Notes: generated from the letters alone by a model not told the origin. Shown: positions 13,345 through 26,402, numbered from the stretch's first letter. The stretch: 64,000 nt of DNA from Alisma plantago-aquatica (GCA_963693085.1 OY856410.1:1332958304-1333022303), one strand, 5' to 3'. Program-made: numbers and translations.

Positions 13345-14457
13345 AAAAGTTGACTGGCCTAAATCATACTTCCAAAATGGAGTGGATCTAGAGTAGTCAT
13401 ACTCTTACATTTATAACCCAATACTCAAGCCCCCGCAACTATTATACATGGTCTGATGTAGTAGATCAGGTTCAAACCATAGGGACAAGTAACAGTAAGT
13501 TCTAAGAATGTAGAACCTTTCAATCAAATACACCAAATTAAGGGGTAGATTAAGATGATGTTCCTTATGAAATGATGTTACTACAAACAATCAAAACAAG
13601 TAATGAAAGATAAACAAATAAAACAAGAGAACAAAGAAAACAAGTACATGGTAACCATATATGGATGGGAACTTGGGCTGGGTTTCACCTACTAAGACAT
13701 GTCACCAACATGCAATACACACCCCCTTTGTACACCCTTATCAATATTACAAGAGATCATCATATATGTCTATTCTCTCCTCTCTTGAGCTTAGGATAGA
13801 TCTAGATTATAAGGTTATCTCTCTATCGAGATGGCAAACAAACAATCACAAAGTAAACCTTATGATCATAAGTTTTAGCATTTTAACATTTTCATGCATT
13901 CATGCAACTCCATAACACTTAGATAAGATTATTACAACTCTTTTGAGACACTAACAATCATACATAACAAGATGGTAGCTAAGCATGCAAGTGAAGCATT
14001 AAGAACAAGAGTATCAAGATAATCTTTACTAGGAGCATATATTCCAAATAGGTGCAAGTATATACATGTTGGGAAAGCCTTACTGGCTACTCCCAACCCA
14101 AGTAAGGAGTTTAGCCACTCATGATGTTGTGTAGCATTTTGGATTTACAAAATTTTAGATACATCAAGATATACAAAGGGATGGATAAACAACGTAGAAG
14201 GAAGTAGTACATCTAAAGGAAGGAGGAAGGTGATACACCAACAATACTTTTTTAGATCTACATCTAGAGGCATAGAATATGGAAACTCCTTCTCTCAAAT
14301 AAGATGGTGGTGAATCTTCTCTCTCCTCCAACTTTCATCTTCGGTGATCCAAGATTGATGGAGAGGTTTATGGTTAAGTGTGGAGTGTAGTAATACTTCA
14401 TTGTATCTTGGTGATGATCCTCCCCTTTGCATGTTGAAGTTGGGGCCTATTGATAGG
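13345..14457 (-). mobile_element. Element C, 5' LTR (R/U5 side)
   Basis: DNA immediately upstream, on the minus strand, of the primer site of C, so by position its 5' LTR. It has no long open frame. Around 14050-14110 it carries a 'gtggctaaactcctta...gggttgggagtagccagtaagg' type stretch that I associate with Athila-like LTRs, and a CT-rich tract around 14290-14340. The left boundary next to the primer site is not sharp. The right boundary at LTR B is inferred from where homology to the LTR of element A begins. Confidence 0.5.
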
Positions 14458-16005
14458 TGCAGCCAACCGAATTAAGAAGTGTGTAGCACTCGATACTCAT
14501 GTCTTGGTCGAAGCCATCATCACGGTTATAACTATGGGCTCAGTCATGTTCTTTTCCACGACTACCTTTTCTGTCACAGTCGTGACCTTTGCAATGACCA
14601 TGACACCTGTCTTGGACGAAACCACTATCTTTATCACAACCTCTGTCTCTATCAAGACTGACATTGTAGTATGTAATTGCCATTACCATTGATGGGTAAT
14701 TGTTGTCGTGACAAGCAATTGCTCCTCTTGTTCAGACAGACATTGAAGTCATCTTGATCGACACATTTGTCTAGATGGACCTATTATGACCACAGTGCAG
14801 GTTTTGTAGTAGCGAATGATGATTTTATACATGGATTAAGAGGGAATATTAGCTTTGGTGGTCATATATGAGTTTTTGTTCAAGGTCATCAAAAATAGAT
14901 AGAAAGTTCATAAAAGGGATGTAATATAGAAATAAAATAGGTGTCAAAATTCCCACAAAACATAATGTTATAAAAAACTGAAACCCTATATCAAACAAGA
15001 GAAAGGAAGGAAGAAATAGGAGAAACTACATCTCACTTAGGTTCTGCCATGGTCAAACCATAGTCTCCGACCTCTACGGGAGATGTTTCCTCAAGATAGC
15101 CACCATGGTGATCCATAGTCTCATGGCCAAGAATGGAGAAGAAGGTAGAGTTCAAAGGAAAAATGAAATCAAAGGTATAGAACCACTTACTAAGATCAAA
15201 TAGCACCTAGGATCACAAGAAAGAATATGATAAAGCTCAAGACCACCATATGCAAGAGAAGAAACGATCTCCTTCTCCAAGATCGGCACTTCTCTAGAAC
15301 CACCAAGATCCAAGGTCGACACAAGAAAATGGGAGGAAGAAGAAAGAAATAAAAGGATTTCTTGCTTGTGAAAGAGAAGGTTTATATACTCAAGGATAGG
15401 AGGGAAGCAAGGATCATGAGGTGTCAAGATATAAGAGCACCAAAAGGAAACTTGTCCCTCAAAGGATCACCCATGCAAGAACTTATGCAAGAGGATCATG
15501 AAAACCAATGTGGTGTAGTGACCACTAGATACTCTCCCCAACTTGGTCAAAGCAAAACACATGTATAAGTCAAATGACTCTCAAAGCACAACATCAAGGT
15601 CACTACACTAGTCGCTACACTCAAGATAACCCATCGTGGTCGACACCAGCATCCATGCAACTCAGGCATAGCCGTGCAAACTCTAAAACGATACACATGA
15701 TGCCACCTCACATCATCCATGGTATAACAAGGCATCCCTATGCATCAGTATCACTCTCATAATTCTAAGACTCAAAGGGAACAACCTACAAGTGAAAAAT
15801 TGCATTATTAACCCTCAACATGGGTAAATTGCAACTTGGTCCTTAACAAGCATAACTAGCTCAAACATCAACCAAACAGGACCAAACTGAAAACATAAGC
15901 TTGTAATATGTTATTAAGGCATCTCAAGATATTAGATTAAGTTTTAACCATCTTATTAATCAAGGTAAATACATTCAAGCACTAAGCTAGGTCTAGAGTC
16001 CTACA
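14458..16005 (-). mobile_element. LTR B: LTR related to that of element A
   Basis: Read on the minus strand from 16005 it starts TGTAGGACTCTAGACCTAGC and stays alignable to the LTR of A (from 9354 or 1834) for about 1.1 kb, with comparable spacing. Shared runs include TTGAGCTA-like, ATTTACCCA and the GATCATGG/CCACCATGG-rich block. A repeat-rich stretch at 14470-14780 (GTCGTGACC and ATGACC units) takes the place of A's minisatellite. The left end near 14458 (TG on plus) is a guess. Flanks ATAGG and AAACA do not match, so a clean solo LTR with 5-bp duplication is not shown. Confidence 0.6.
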
Positions 16006-18359
16006 AAACATGTATTGTTGATTCCTATATGGCCATCGAAGAAGCACACATTTTATAACTTTTTATATTTGCATCATGAATCCTTTATAAGACTTCATAA
16101 CGTTTGCATACATGAGTGTATTTCAAATTTCCATCTTTCATGATACTTCCTCTTGAATCGGGTAAATATCATGCTAGTTGTGAGGATTGAGACCCGACAG
16201 GGGATCCATTCTTCAGCAAATTGAAGAATATGTCCATTCGATTCCAAAAAAGAAGGAAAGGAGGAATGTCATTCATTTCTAAAATGGTATACATATTAGA
16301 ACATGAAGTTTATAAGAAAACGAAACATAATTATACAAATTTATAGTGTGTATTATTATACAATTGATCATCACCATAAAAGGTGATATTACAAAAACTT
16401 GAACTAACTACAATTAAAGCCAGTAGAAGAGAGTAACCCAGCCATTCCAAGATATCCTTAAGTCTATGTCGAGTAGGTGATTTTTTGAGTCCTTTTCTTC
16501 TAATGTACTCATACCTGGGTGGAAGAGAACAACACCCAAAAGATAGGAAACAATATATAGGTCAGCAAAAGTTGAGTATGTACAAATAATAAACACTTTG
16601 GGCATTATATTGGGTTATAGTAGCACAAAGATATGTTCCCACAAGTAGGGGAATATTTTTAATTAGGGTAAGTTCAAAATAATTATAAGAACAGAAATAA
16701 GGCATATTAAAATTCGGATTACAAGTATGAGAATAAAAGAACCTTTCCACAATAGTTATCCACTATTTGAATTTAAAACAATAAACATTTGCATGCATAA
16801 CAATGAAGACTAAATAAACCTAAAATAGGGCCATAACACCATAGGATCATGGCCTAAAAGAAATAAGGGTGGAAACACACACCCCAGGAGGAATAAGTGT
16901 GCCCTATATAAGTATGGTTGTATATAAGTACCAATTTTCTATATATTCTAGTCAAACATGTAGCATGCATAAATAGAGAAGCAAGACTAGCATTTTAGTC
17001 AATTTCACATAAGATGGCAATCATAGCAGGAGAGGTCCAAGAACCCATACAACAAAGTATTGCAATCAACCACAAGAAAATAATGTATTAATATCAGGAA
17101 GTATAAATGTCCAAGCAATTGGATTTTCATGTCGAATAATAGTTCAAGAGATGTCTCATGGAAAGGAGCGTAATATTTAATCAAATAATTCCCAAAATAA
17201 AATAGAGGATGTACATACCTGATTTCATGACTAACTCTTCTTCTAGGGGTCAGTCACATAGTCTGGCCATCTCAACCTAAAAGTGGTTTATTTACCTATT
17301 AGTTCAAAATTGCCAAAGTATAAATGAGAGTGTGTCTAAACCCATTATTGGTTATGTAATGTGGATTTTGAATTGTTAAATATTATAAATATCCATATAT
17401 AGTTTGAAGGACGTGATAGGCAATTAGTGATGATAATACCCTTACTAGGAATGTTTAGGGTTTAATACAACATGCATTTCTATATCTATATTAGTTATAT
17501 ATTCATACTCAAAATTTGTTATGTATATGAATACATGTATATTTAATATGGTATTATAAAAAAATATTGTAGATTCATACCTAATCCAACTAACAAATCA
17601 TCTAGGATCGACCTTGTCAACTATATAGTCATCCACGTGTTTGTTTCCCTCTTTTTATCATTTATCTCATAAGTCGCCGAACGAGGTTAGGCATACACTC
17701 TGATGGGTTCATTTATATTTATAATTACCATCCATTGTATAAACACGTGTAAGTGGATCTAGGGTTTCAAATTCATGAAACAAATCACATTGATATACTT
17801 AGATATGCTCACTAGTAATTATTGAAGTCCAAGATAGGTTAGACTGATAATAAATATTAATGTGATTGACATAATGATTTGGATTATCACTTTGATAATA
17901 TTTATACATAAAATATTTTATTCATTATATAGCTCTAGACTAATATTTCTTTATGAATAAGTTATAAGAATTAAAAAAATTACCAATCCTTACTTATTAC
18001 TGATAGTAACCAAATATCAATATGCCATAAAATAGGTATGTCTACATGGTCACTTATTTTGGGTATGATCGTATAAAAATAGTACAATATATTTTTGCTA
18101 CATATATCTACTCTAAGGGTAAATGACGAAGTAACCTTTATAGTCTATTTAGATTATCAAAACTAATGATAACCTTAATCATGTTATTTTCATTAGGATG
18201 GTTGACGAAAATTCTAAAACAATCAAATACAAGTAATGGTTGGTTGACTTGCATGTTTGTCAATTTGGGTTGGCCTTTAATGGCTAGTCAGAAGTTCAGA
18301 TTCCTCTTCATACTAACAAAAACCAGTGTGGAAGTTGGCATCAACTGAACTATGGCAGC
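16006..18359. other. AT-rich DNA without recognisable features
   Basis: About 2.3 kb with no long open frame, no repeat shared with the rest of the window that I can see, and no RNA gene. It is probably old decayed transposon DNA. Confidence 0.4.
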
Positions 18360-19740
18360 CAACATATCTGGTGTTCGGCTACAATTGGATTCAAAGGTGA
18401 CATGGTACCTTGAAGGAAGGGGGAGAACGTAGGTGGGAGGATGAAGATGTTGGATTTCATTATTAGTTGGAGAGGTGAGAAGAGCATGGTATGGATTTTT
18501 TTCCTACTAAATTCCATTGATAGTGTTTGGCTAGAACAGTAGCATGTTGTGCTTCAGTGAGTCTGCATGGTGGTTGTAGGTTTGTGTTTCAGCAAGGGGT
18601 TTGATTTAGGTTGGTGTTGTTGGTGATGAGATGAGGAATTAGGTCTCGATGTGGTGGCGAGAGTAAAGTGTAGTGAGGGAGGTGGTGTAGAGATGGGCAG
18701 AGTGGGGGATCTGACACTATTTTAGACCATCACGCACCAGGAAGCTGATTGCAGGTCGCTAGCTATTGTTACAAGCTTTTCAGGAGGAAGTAGATCATGT
18801 TAGGGAGGGTACCATGGCTGCCTCAGGTCTTGGATGTGGTGTTGAACTAGGTGGTGCAGGAAGATGAAGAAGATAGTAGATGAAGAAGATATGGCGATGG
18901 ATGTTGGGGATGACTAGGGCCATGACACTAGGTGGTCTGACAGATGCTTTCTATCATGGTTGTAGTGTGCATGGGAGATAGATGAAGGGTAGAAGAGGTG
19001 AGGAAGAACTGGGTGGAGTTGTTGGCACATCAGTTAGAGATGATGGAATCCATGGAAGTTTGTTGAGTGATGGTGAAATCCTACGATCCATGGGGGAGGG
19101 AAACTAGTGATTGTCAGGTGGCTACAAGCAGGTGATGCATGGATGGAATCATCAAATTAAGAGGAGAGGATATAGGTTGATGTAGATTGCACTACAAGTC
19201 ATAGTGGTGACAGATGGGTGGGTGGTGATGCTTGTTGTTGCTAGGAGAGAAGCAGACAGAGACAAGATCTAGAGGGTGAGGGAGTCATTGGTGTTGTGTT
19301 GTACAAATGTCATTCTCAGTAGCTCGATACACCTACGAGTGGAATATTTGATTTATTACACCATCATAGAAAGAGGAAGAGGTGAGTCAAGGGGGTGGTC
19401 TGGTAGTCAACTTCTAGAACTGGCCGACAGCTTAAGTCCCTAGTTGACGGTGTTGAGGGGGAGCAGGATGGGAGGCTAGGGCTTCCATAGATATAAGGTT
19501 GAAGAGGGGGAAATTGAAGCAAGATGGCAACAAGAAAAGAATATGGCGACATTGGTTTGAGGGTTATAGATAGAGATAGAGAGAGAGAGAGAGAAGGATG
19601 AAGGAAAAGAAATAGGAGAGGGAGGTGGAGGAGAAGGGGAGATTGAACAAGTGCAGATCGCCAATGAGAGTTGGTCATCTACCAATTAGAAAACAAGGCA
19701 CGAGGTGTGTGGGAGGAAGAAGGTGGGGTAGCTTGTGAAC
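18360..19740. other. Purine-rich (plus strand) compositional block, unidentified
   Basis: The plus strand is strikingly rich in G and A and the minus strand in C and T, with sharp contrast to both flanks. On the minus strand a CT-rich tract (about 19560-19660, including a TC dinucleotide run) precedes short open frames of 104 and 69 codons made mostly of Ser, Pro and Leu. This resembles a pyrimidine-rich 5' leader with a decayed first exon, or the promoter half of an old LTR. I recognise no protein motif and make no functional call. Confidence 0.35.
19569..19594 (+). repeat. Simple (GA)n repeat
   Basis: Nearly pure GA dinucleotide run of about 26 bp inside the purine-rich block; on the minus strand it is a CT microsatellite. 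Confidence 0.9.
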
Positions 19741-22559
19741 TAGGTCAATATAGGATAAGTGGATCATTAAGGAAATCAATATGGTATTGAATTGCCTAAT
19801 TAGACATAGGTCTACTGTGCTCTCCTCCATCATCAATCAATTAGTAGGGTTATTTAACATCCAATTGGTATGAAAGTTGCTAGGTTAGCTAATTGAAAGG
19901 TTTGGAATCCAAATTTGGCATCAATTTCACATTTGGAAAATGTTAGTATTAGATTTCATTATTGTATATTAAGCACCCCCTTATTGTATTTACTCATCTT
20001 AACTAATCAATTGTTACATTGTAATTCACATTAAATTAGTTTATTATATTTTACACTCATAGTACAATTTTAGAGTCAAAATTACCATTAGGGTTATTTA
20101 TACTTAAGTCATGTTACCAATGAATTATGGTTATTTTACCACATATATAGAAGGTATCAATGCATTCAAGATACTATTTGGATCCAATGGTTCCTAAAGT
20201 ATTTTAAATTGGGGAGAGATTCATTGGATATTAACATGATTGAATAGGGCCTAAAAGGAGAGATTGATCCATATGCCTAGAATTGAGTATGTTACACTAG
20301 TTTTTCGACATCTTTATCATATGTGAGGAGTATAAATCACATGATGGAGGACATCATCCTTTAGAAGTCTTTATTAAGAACATAGTATATTATGGTTCAC
20401 ACCTATTTCTCAAACTTTTGAAGGTCTTTCTTACTCCGTTATGCCTCATTATGACATCTTAATTTTTAGTTTGTTTAAATAAATTTATTTTAATTTTATT
20501 GTAGAGGAACATTCACATTATGATATTCTAACATTAGGGGACCTATTTTCCATTTCAATGGAGAGTCCCACCTACTGGTGGTCCCCTATTATTATTTGTG
20601 TCAAAAAAGGACGTCATAAGTAGATGGATTTAGATTAGATGTGTAACTGTATCAGTTGAGAAGATATTTTGATTCAGATATTGTGTAGTCATTCACATGT
20701 CATGTTATTTAGCATCAATAAATACTTGCATCCATAATAACATAGTGTGTAGCCATCTAACACATAATGTGAATTCTATATTTGATCAAACCATCCATGC
20801 TACATGGTGTGTGGCCAACCACTTACCATTTGAAATTAGAATTAGATTGCCTCAACTCCAAGAGACATGGCCTATATCCATCAACATGTTGTGTAACTTA
20901 ACAAATATGTTCCACATGCAAAAGACTACTCGATGTGTATATCCACCCACTCGCAATATACAACCCTTTTGTGAGAACTACATAAACCACTAGAAACCTA
21001 CAAGTCATGATGTAATCACATGTGTCATATAGTGTAACAAGTGAATAAATAACTCGCTTTAAATGGATACTGTTGTGTTAAAACAAATAGGAAGCATAAA
21101 AAGTTGGTCATTCTTAAATATAGAGTTTATTTTGAAGCCCTTGCTCTAGTATAAAAACCAAGTGAATAATCACAAGGTGTTCAATACTAGAGAAGACATT
21201 CCAATGAGATATCTTTACCAATTTGGTCTTCTAGGAGGATTCATTATGGATATGTTATCAATATTTTCACCATGACATTTGATTAAAGAAACCTACATTC
21301 AAGACATGTTTCAAGTTCCATTTGACACTTAAAGTATATTTCTTCCCTCAGTCCTCATTTCTGACCTAGTTTCCATTTTTTGCCAATAAATATCACCATT
21401 TGTACTTCTTTTATTATGCTCCATTAACACAACATTGTATGTTAGTCTTGATAAATGATGTAAAACTAAAATACATTTTTATTTTCATCATGTATAGAAT
21501 ATGATATATGATTGGCTAGTGCTCACTTGCATGATTGTGCATCTATTTCATGCTTAGTATACTTCAAATGCATTTTTGAAAGTTTATTTATTTGTAGAGA
21601 TGACATAAGAAATCAAAACTTTGATTTAGTTAGAGACAGTAACTAAATTAGATTCTTGACCCTTGTCTTTGTCTATACTAGTTCTCTCTTCTCACCTGAC
21701 ATGTAAATGGCAGATTTTGTATGTGATTTCACATCTATCTCTCTGTATGGAAGATACAAAACTAAAACTCCATCGTAGTCTAACACATAATATAGTAATT
21801 TGAATTTACATGTTTAGGTCTGGGATGTGAAACTCTAACCTTATTCTCACAATCTTGTTCTGCCACCATTTAATCTATATGTGAGTTACTCATTTCATTT
21901 TACTTGATAAGTTGTATTGGAAGAAAAACCATTTTGGATGAGTATGGTGTAGATAAAGCAAATATTCTAGCACTTCAAGTCAACTGTTGCTGTAGGAGTA
22001 TATTTACTACATAATTTCACATTCTTGTGGGGAAAACAAGTCCAACTTTGATACAAATTTTAAAACTCGTTTTAAAAGTAAACTTGTTTTTGGCATTATT
22101 TCCATAATGATTGTTCATGTTGGAGGAAGAACTTATGCAAGTATATGATATTATAACATTCACATATACAATTGTACTTTTGTAGTTCCATTTGGTTCAT
22201 TTTTCTACCAAAACTTGTAGATATATCATTATTTACTATCCATCATTTTAACATTGTACGTAATCGATGTTATGTTTCTCTTATTTGTAAAGTAATAGTT
22301 CATTTGGGCATGTGACATACTAGATAACTTCCAAAAATATCTAATGTGATTGTTCGATGTGAGTGGTTTGTATGACACTTAATGTTCATCCACCAATTAC
22401 ATTGACAAAAAGGCAAAGTATTGGCTCTTTTCTCTCTTGATGAGCTCAATTCAGCAACAAGAATGAATATAGAAGGATTTTTTCATAAATTATGTCCACC
22501 TAGAAAAAATACCAACTATGAATCCAACTAATCTATTCACTAAAAGGTATGTAGAAAGT
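19741..22559. other. AT-rich DNA without recognisable genes
   Basis: No open frame with family resemblance. The right part (from about 21900) may hold the 3' end and 3' LTR of copia relic E. I could not find a copy of E's 5' LTR (35332-36082) here, so its 3' LTR is either lost or too diverged to recognise by eye. Confidence 0.4.
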
Positions 22560-23533
22560 AAGCTTAATTCTTGGGATATATTAGTACTCCTTCAATTATA
22601 ATGTCCTCGTCTTTGGCTTTAGTGTCTTATAAAGCAAGATTTCCATATCAGTTGATCTATAGGCATTCCTTGGTGTTGATTCTACAACTAATGATTCTCT
22701 TAAACATAGAACTTTCTAACATTTGCATAACATATATGAAGCTATGTCCATTAGCCATTTCCATTGGATAGTACGAACAGACCCCTGTGTATTACACTTC
22801 TTTTTCTCAATCAAGGAAAGGAGGAAAATAATGTGTATATGATGTATATATTTTAGATATAAAGATGAATGTAATATTTCATATTCTCAAATAATATGAT
22901 ATATCTGGGTGCATGCATAACATTACATAGATCGTATATATAGTTTTAGATGTATATGGAATCTTTATCATGTGTGTCGCTCTTCTAAGACATTGGAATT
23001 TAGATAGATAATTTCAACATTACATGTATAAGTTTCCTCTCTTAAAATCCTACATGATGAAGCTTTTTAGAACTTTGTTTATGTATATACTCTATATTAG
23101 GATAAAAAGCCTACTATATCTACCTCTATAGATCTTGATTACTAGAATGTAGGATAATTCACATAAGACCTTCATGAAGAATGTATTTCTCAACCCAACC
23201 ATAACAAATTATGTAATGGGTATGTCATTTCCAATGAAAAATATGTCATCTGCATCTAAAATGAAAAATATAATTATACTTCCACTAACCTTCTCGTACA
23301 CACAATATCCATCTTTATTTTTTATTAAGAAAACTCTTTGACTATCTCATCAAAATGAAGATTTTAGTTTCTACATATTTACTTCAATCAATAGTTAGTT
23401 CTTTTTGTTTACAAAATATATTGGTTTTATTTGAAATGGTAATTCATTTGATTTGTGTCATGTACATATCCTCAAGAAGATTCCCTCTAAGGAAAATAGT
23501 TTATATGTCAATTTCACCAATCTCATAGTCATG
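22560..23533 (-). pseudogene. Element E (Ty1/copia) RT-RNase H remnant, left of insertion D
   Basis: Minus-strand translation, with many stops and small shifts, follows the copia reverse transcriptase in order. YEIGEIDI starts at the edge of element D, then LLEDMYMTQ, CVYEKVSGSIIIFF and DADDIFFIGNDIP (catalytic YVDD region, here ADDI). These are followed by ILVIKIYRGRYSRL, YINKVLKSF and, near 22920-22960, TIYTIYVMLCMHPDISY (the SIMYAMLCTRPD motif). This is the Tork-like arrangement of plant copia Pol. The piece continues on the other side of D at 34411. It cannot encode an enzyme. Confidence 0.8.
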
Positions 23534-23538
23534 ATAAG
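23534..23538. repeat. Target-site duplication of D, left copy (ATAAG)
   Basis: ATAAG immediately before the LTR start. The same five bases follow the 3' LTR at 34406-34410. Confidence 0.95.
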
Positions 23539-24178
23539 TGTGATAAAGTGAGTTTCCTAATTCTTTTATACTTTGTTCCTTTAATCTTCAGTATATCTTA
23601 AAACCCTAATTCTCCTAAAAATTAGTTAGTCTTTCAATGATAGGAATCTCGATCCCAAACTTTACCAACATGTGGGGTATGCTATGGAGAAGCTATGGTC
23701 CAAATTTCATGTCATTTGGACATTCCTAGCTCCCTCTACGATTTTTACAAGTTCTATTAATGTTTAATCAAATATGTGTCACGTTTTCAATCATCAAAAC
23801 TATAGTTCGGTTATTTTTCCTCCTTGGATTTGCGGCGCTGACGTCACCCGACCTTCCTGAGCGAGGGTGACCGTCGGATGGCGTGTCCATGGATCCTGAG
23901 TGGATCGGACGGCCATCCGGTCGTCCCTAACCTCCGCCTGACCCGGGATGTCGTGGCCACAACCACGATCCCACTACGTCGACGACTCCCCCTCGTTCTA
24001 ATCCATTTAGCGCGAAACTGACCGCGGGAATGGACTCCCCTCGCCTCCACGAACTCCCTGACCCCTCGCACGACCCCCAAAAGCGAGCACAACCCCACGC
24101 ACGACCTCGCCGGTGAGACCTCTTCTCCAACCACCGCGGAGCCCATTTGGGCGTTTACGATTCACGCACCCCCACCTC

Positions 24179-24186
24179 TATTTAAG
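24179..24186 (+). promoter_or_regulatory. TATA-like box of D's LTR
   Basis: TATTTAAG within CACCTCTATTTAAGCACACC, in the GC-rich zone, conserved in the 3' LTR at 32196-32203. Transcription would start roughly 30 bp downstream, near 24210. This is inferred from the motif and its GC-rich setting only. Confidence 0.6.
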
Positions 24187-24783
24187 CACACCAGGAGCTT
24201 CGCCAACATCCCTTTACATACTCACTCGCTCCAATTCGCCCGAAGCAAGCCGGCATCGCTCCACCCTCAAGCTTCCCCCTTCCAGTCTATCCGCCGCCGT
24301 CGAGCTGCTGGACGTGGCTCCTACCGGCCTGCTCGTCCCCAATTGGGTACACCCGAAGCTCCGAGGCACCTCCACCCACCTTGGCAGCCCCTCACCTTGA
24401 AGTTTCATCGCCTGCTCCTCCCTCTCCCTTCACCCTCCGCCGCGAGCTCTACACCTCGCCGGATTCTTGGTCGACCCAAAGTCTCGCGGGGAGCTGCGAC
24501 CTGCAAGCTAGCCGCCCGGGTTCGGATCCGCCTCCCGAAGGTGAACCCGACCCCCTTCTCGCGCAAGGACGAGCACAGCCTCCGCCCGAGCTCGCCGGAG
24601 TCCACCTCCCCTACCTGCTGTTCGTGAGTGGAGCAAGAAGGAGGAGGACCCGCTTGGCTTAGTTGGACCAATCGCGCGGGTCCACGTCAAGCTGACTCAG
24701 ATCCAGGTGGACGAACCACAGTTCGCCAAGTAAGCAGCCCTTGACCCACCTCAGCCATCTTAAGCGCATATGCACGAGATCTC

Positions 24784-24811
24784 GACCGTTGGATCTGAAC
24801 ATCCAACGGTC
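24784..24811. repeat. Perfect 11-bp inverted repeat in D's 5' LTR
   Basis: GACCGTTGGAT, six bases (CTGAAC), then ATCCAACGGTC. It is a perfect hairpin or dyad operator-like site at the edge where the LTR changes from GC-rich to AT-rich. An identical copy lies at 32801-32828. Confidence 0.9.
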
Positions 24812-25671
24812 CACGCTTTTCTTTTCTTTCTTTTATCAACTCGAATTTCAGTTTCTGACCTAATCTTGGGAAATTCGTAGAAATTAGTAGGAGTGTCAGA
24901 AAAATATGAATAAATACTCCTTTTTGATCAGAAAAATACGAGGATCACGATTTTGACATCTGTTGACCCTAAATATGACTCGAGTAAATTCTCATGTTTA
25001 AATATGTTCATATCTTGATTAATTAATTAGAAAATACTCGAATCTGTTTAAACCACCAAAAACCTGTGATAATCATCTTTTTGCATCCTTATCATCATGG
25101 ATTGATCAGATCCTTTTATTATGGCTCAATTATCAATAAAACCTATTTATTCCTCCTTTCCGTATGTTGACCTACCAATATGTGCATAATTAATTAATAT
25201 GATCTCTAGACCATGATTCTGACTTTATGATCCTACTCTAATGTGACAGTAATAATCTTGGACTCAACTCCATACTCTAAGACCCATACTCTAATCTCAT
25301 GACTCCAAATCTATAAAGGGCCTTTTTATATACTCTTTAGAATATGTGTAATTCAAACAATATATCTAATAAATACCAAATCTCCAATAATTTCAGGAAA
25401 TCAAAGGTACCAGTGAGGAGCATCTCTGGACTCCCCACTTCTGAGTAGAAGGTACGCCATTACCTCTTTTTGGCCTACTATACTTAATGCTTGAGATATA
25501 TGAATATGTAGAACACTTGGCATAAGATATTGAATGAAACGAATGTCTTGTATGATGCTATGCATGATTTGATATTTTGCTTGAATTTCTATATGTATAG
25601 TTTCAAACACCTGCAAACATAATATTTATAGTGTCCATCATATGAGTACTTGGTAGACTAGTGTATGTAAG

Positions 25672-25775
25672 TGATCTCAAACTCTTTGGTAGTAGATCAC
25701 ATGTGTAATGATCTCAAACTCTTTGGTAGTAGATCACACATATAAAATGATCTCAAACTCTTTGGTAGTAGATCA
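25672..25775 (+). repeat. Triple tandem repeat in D's 5' LTR
   Basis: Three identical 28-bp units at 25672, 25709 and 25748, spaced 37 and 39 bp. Each unit begins TGATCT and ends AGATCA, a 6-bp inverted pair around CAAACTCTTTGGTAGT. The copy in the 3' LTR is at 33689-33792. Confidence 0.95.
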
Positions 25776-26390
25776 TAAAGGCCTGAAAGTATCAAAGCCC
25801 TTAGTGGCGGATTTATGAGAAAGATGATGGAAAATATGCTTAAAAGATACATGTTCCTTGTTGTTAACAAACTTTTGCTTAATTTTTGATATATTGTTGT
25901 AATTACGTATAACTTCCAAGTTTACTTTTATCCTTATTGCCAAGTATGAAAAGAGGTAAAATCAAATGACGCGGAGGCATACTCAGTACAATATATTTAT
26001 ATATTGTGCTGACGCGTATCAATTGCATATGTTTTATAGGTACCTTCTGCTTATGATGCTTATGATGAAAGAAAGATGATGTTGCTACTCTATATGCTGG
26101 CTCACAAATCAGATCTATCATGGGGATGCTAAAGCTAAATGGGACTCTTAGATTATGTTTCTTTTTCTTCTGTATTAGTTTCTCATGTATTAAGTTTCTT
26201 CTGTAGAACTCCTATGCCTTCGGGCCCCTATGTAATGAACAATTTGGTTTATGTATGGAAGCTTTTTATTCGTTGCATTTATATATTCATGTGTTTGATC
26301 CACTCAGGGACGGGCAACTTTAACTCTATTGTACCCCTTATGTTGGCGCCTGAGGTGTACAGTGGAGTTAGGTTGTTAACCCGTGACAGA

Positions 26391-26402
26391 TGGTATCAGA
26401 GC
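26391..26402 (+). other. Primer binding site of D (initiator Met tRNA)
   Basis: TGGTATCAGAGC two bases after the LTR end, the standard plant initiator-Met primer site for reverse transcription. Confidence 0.97.

Larger units (their letters stand above)
23539..26388 (+). repeat. Element D, 5' LTR
   Basis: 2,850 bp, TG...CA ends, preceded by ATAAG and followed by the primer site. It has three compositional zones: an AT-rich start, a GC-rich zone (about 23830-24760) with a TATTTAAG box, and an AT-rich remainder with a triple tandem repeat. The first part of this unit (23539-23830) matches the plus sequence after 31556 base for base except for rare substitutions. Confidence 0.97.

Noticed and set aside
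20697..20993. 98-codon plus-strand frame in the AT-rich stretch
   Set aside because: No recognisable motif, His/Asn/Thr-rich composition as expected from AT-rich DNA, and no promoter or splice context.
24113..24690. Several overlapping open frames of 60-100 codons on both strands in the GC-rich zone of D's LTR, repeated at 32130-32707
   Set aside because: GC-rich DNA has few stops in any frame; the frames overlap on both strands, one begins upstream of the TATA-like box, and none resembles a known protein.
26391..26402. tRNA-like match at primer sites (also 45840, 56789, 35318, 13327)
   Set aside because: These are 12-18 bp primer binding sites complementary to tRNA 3' ends; no cloverleaf is present, so they are not tRNA genes.
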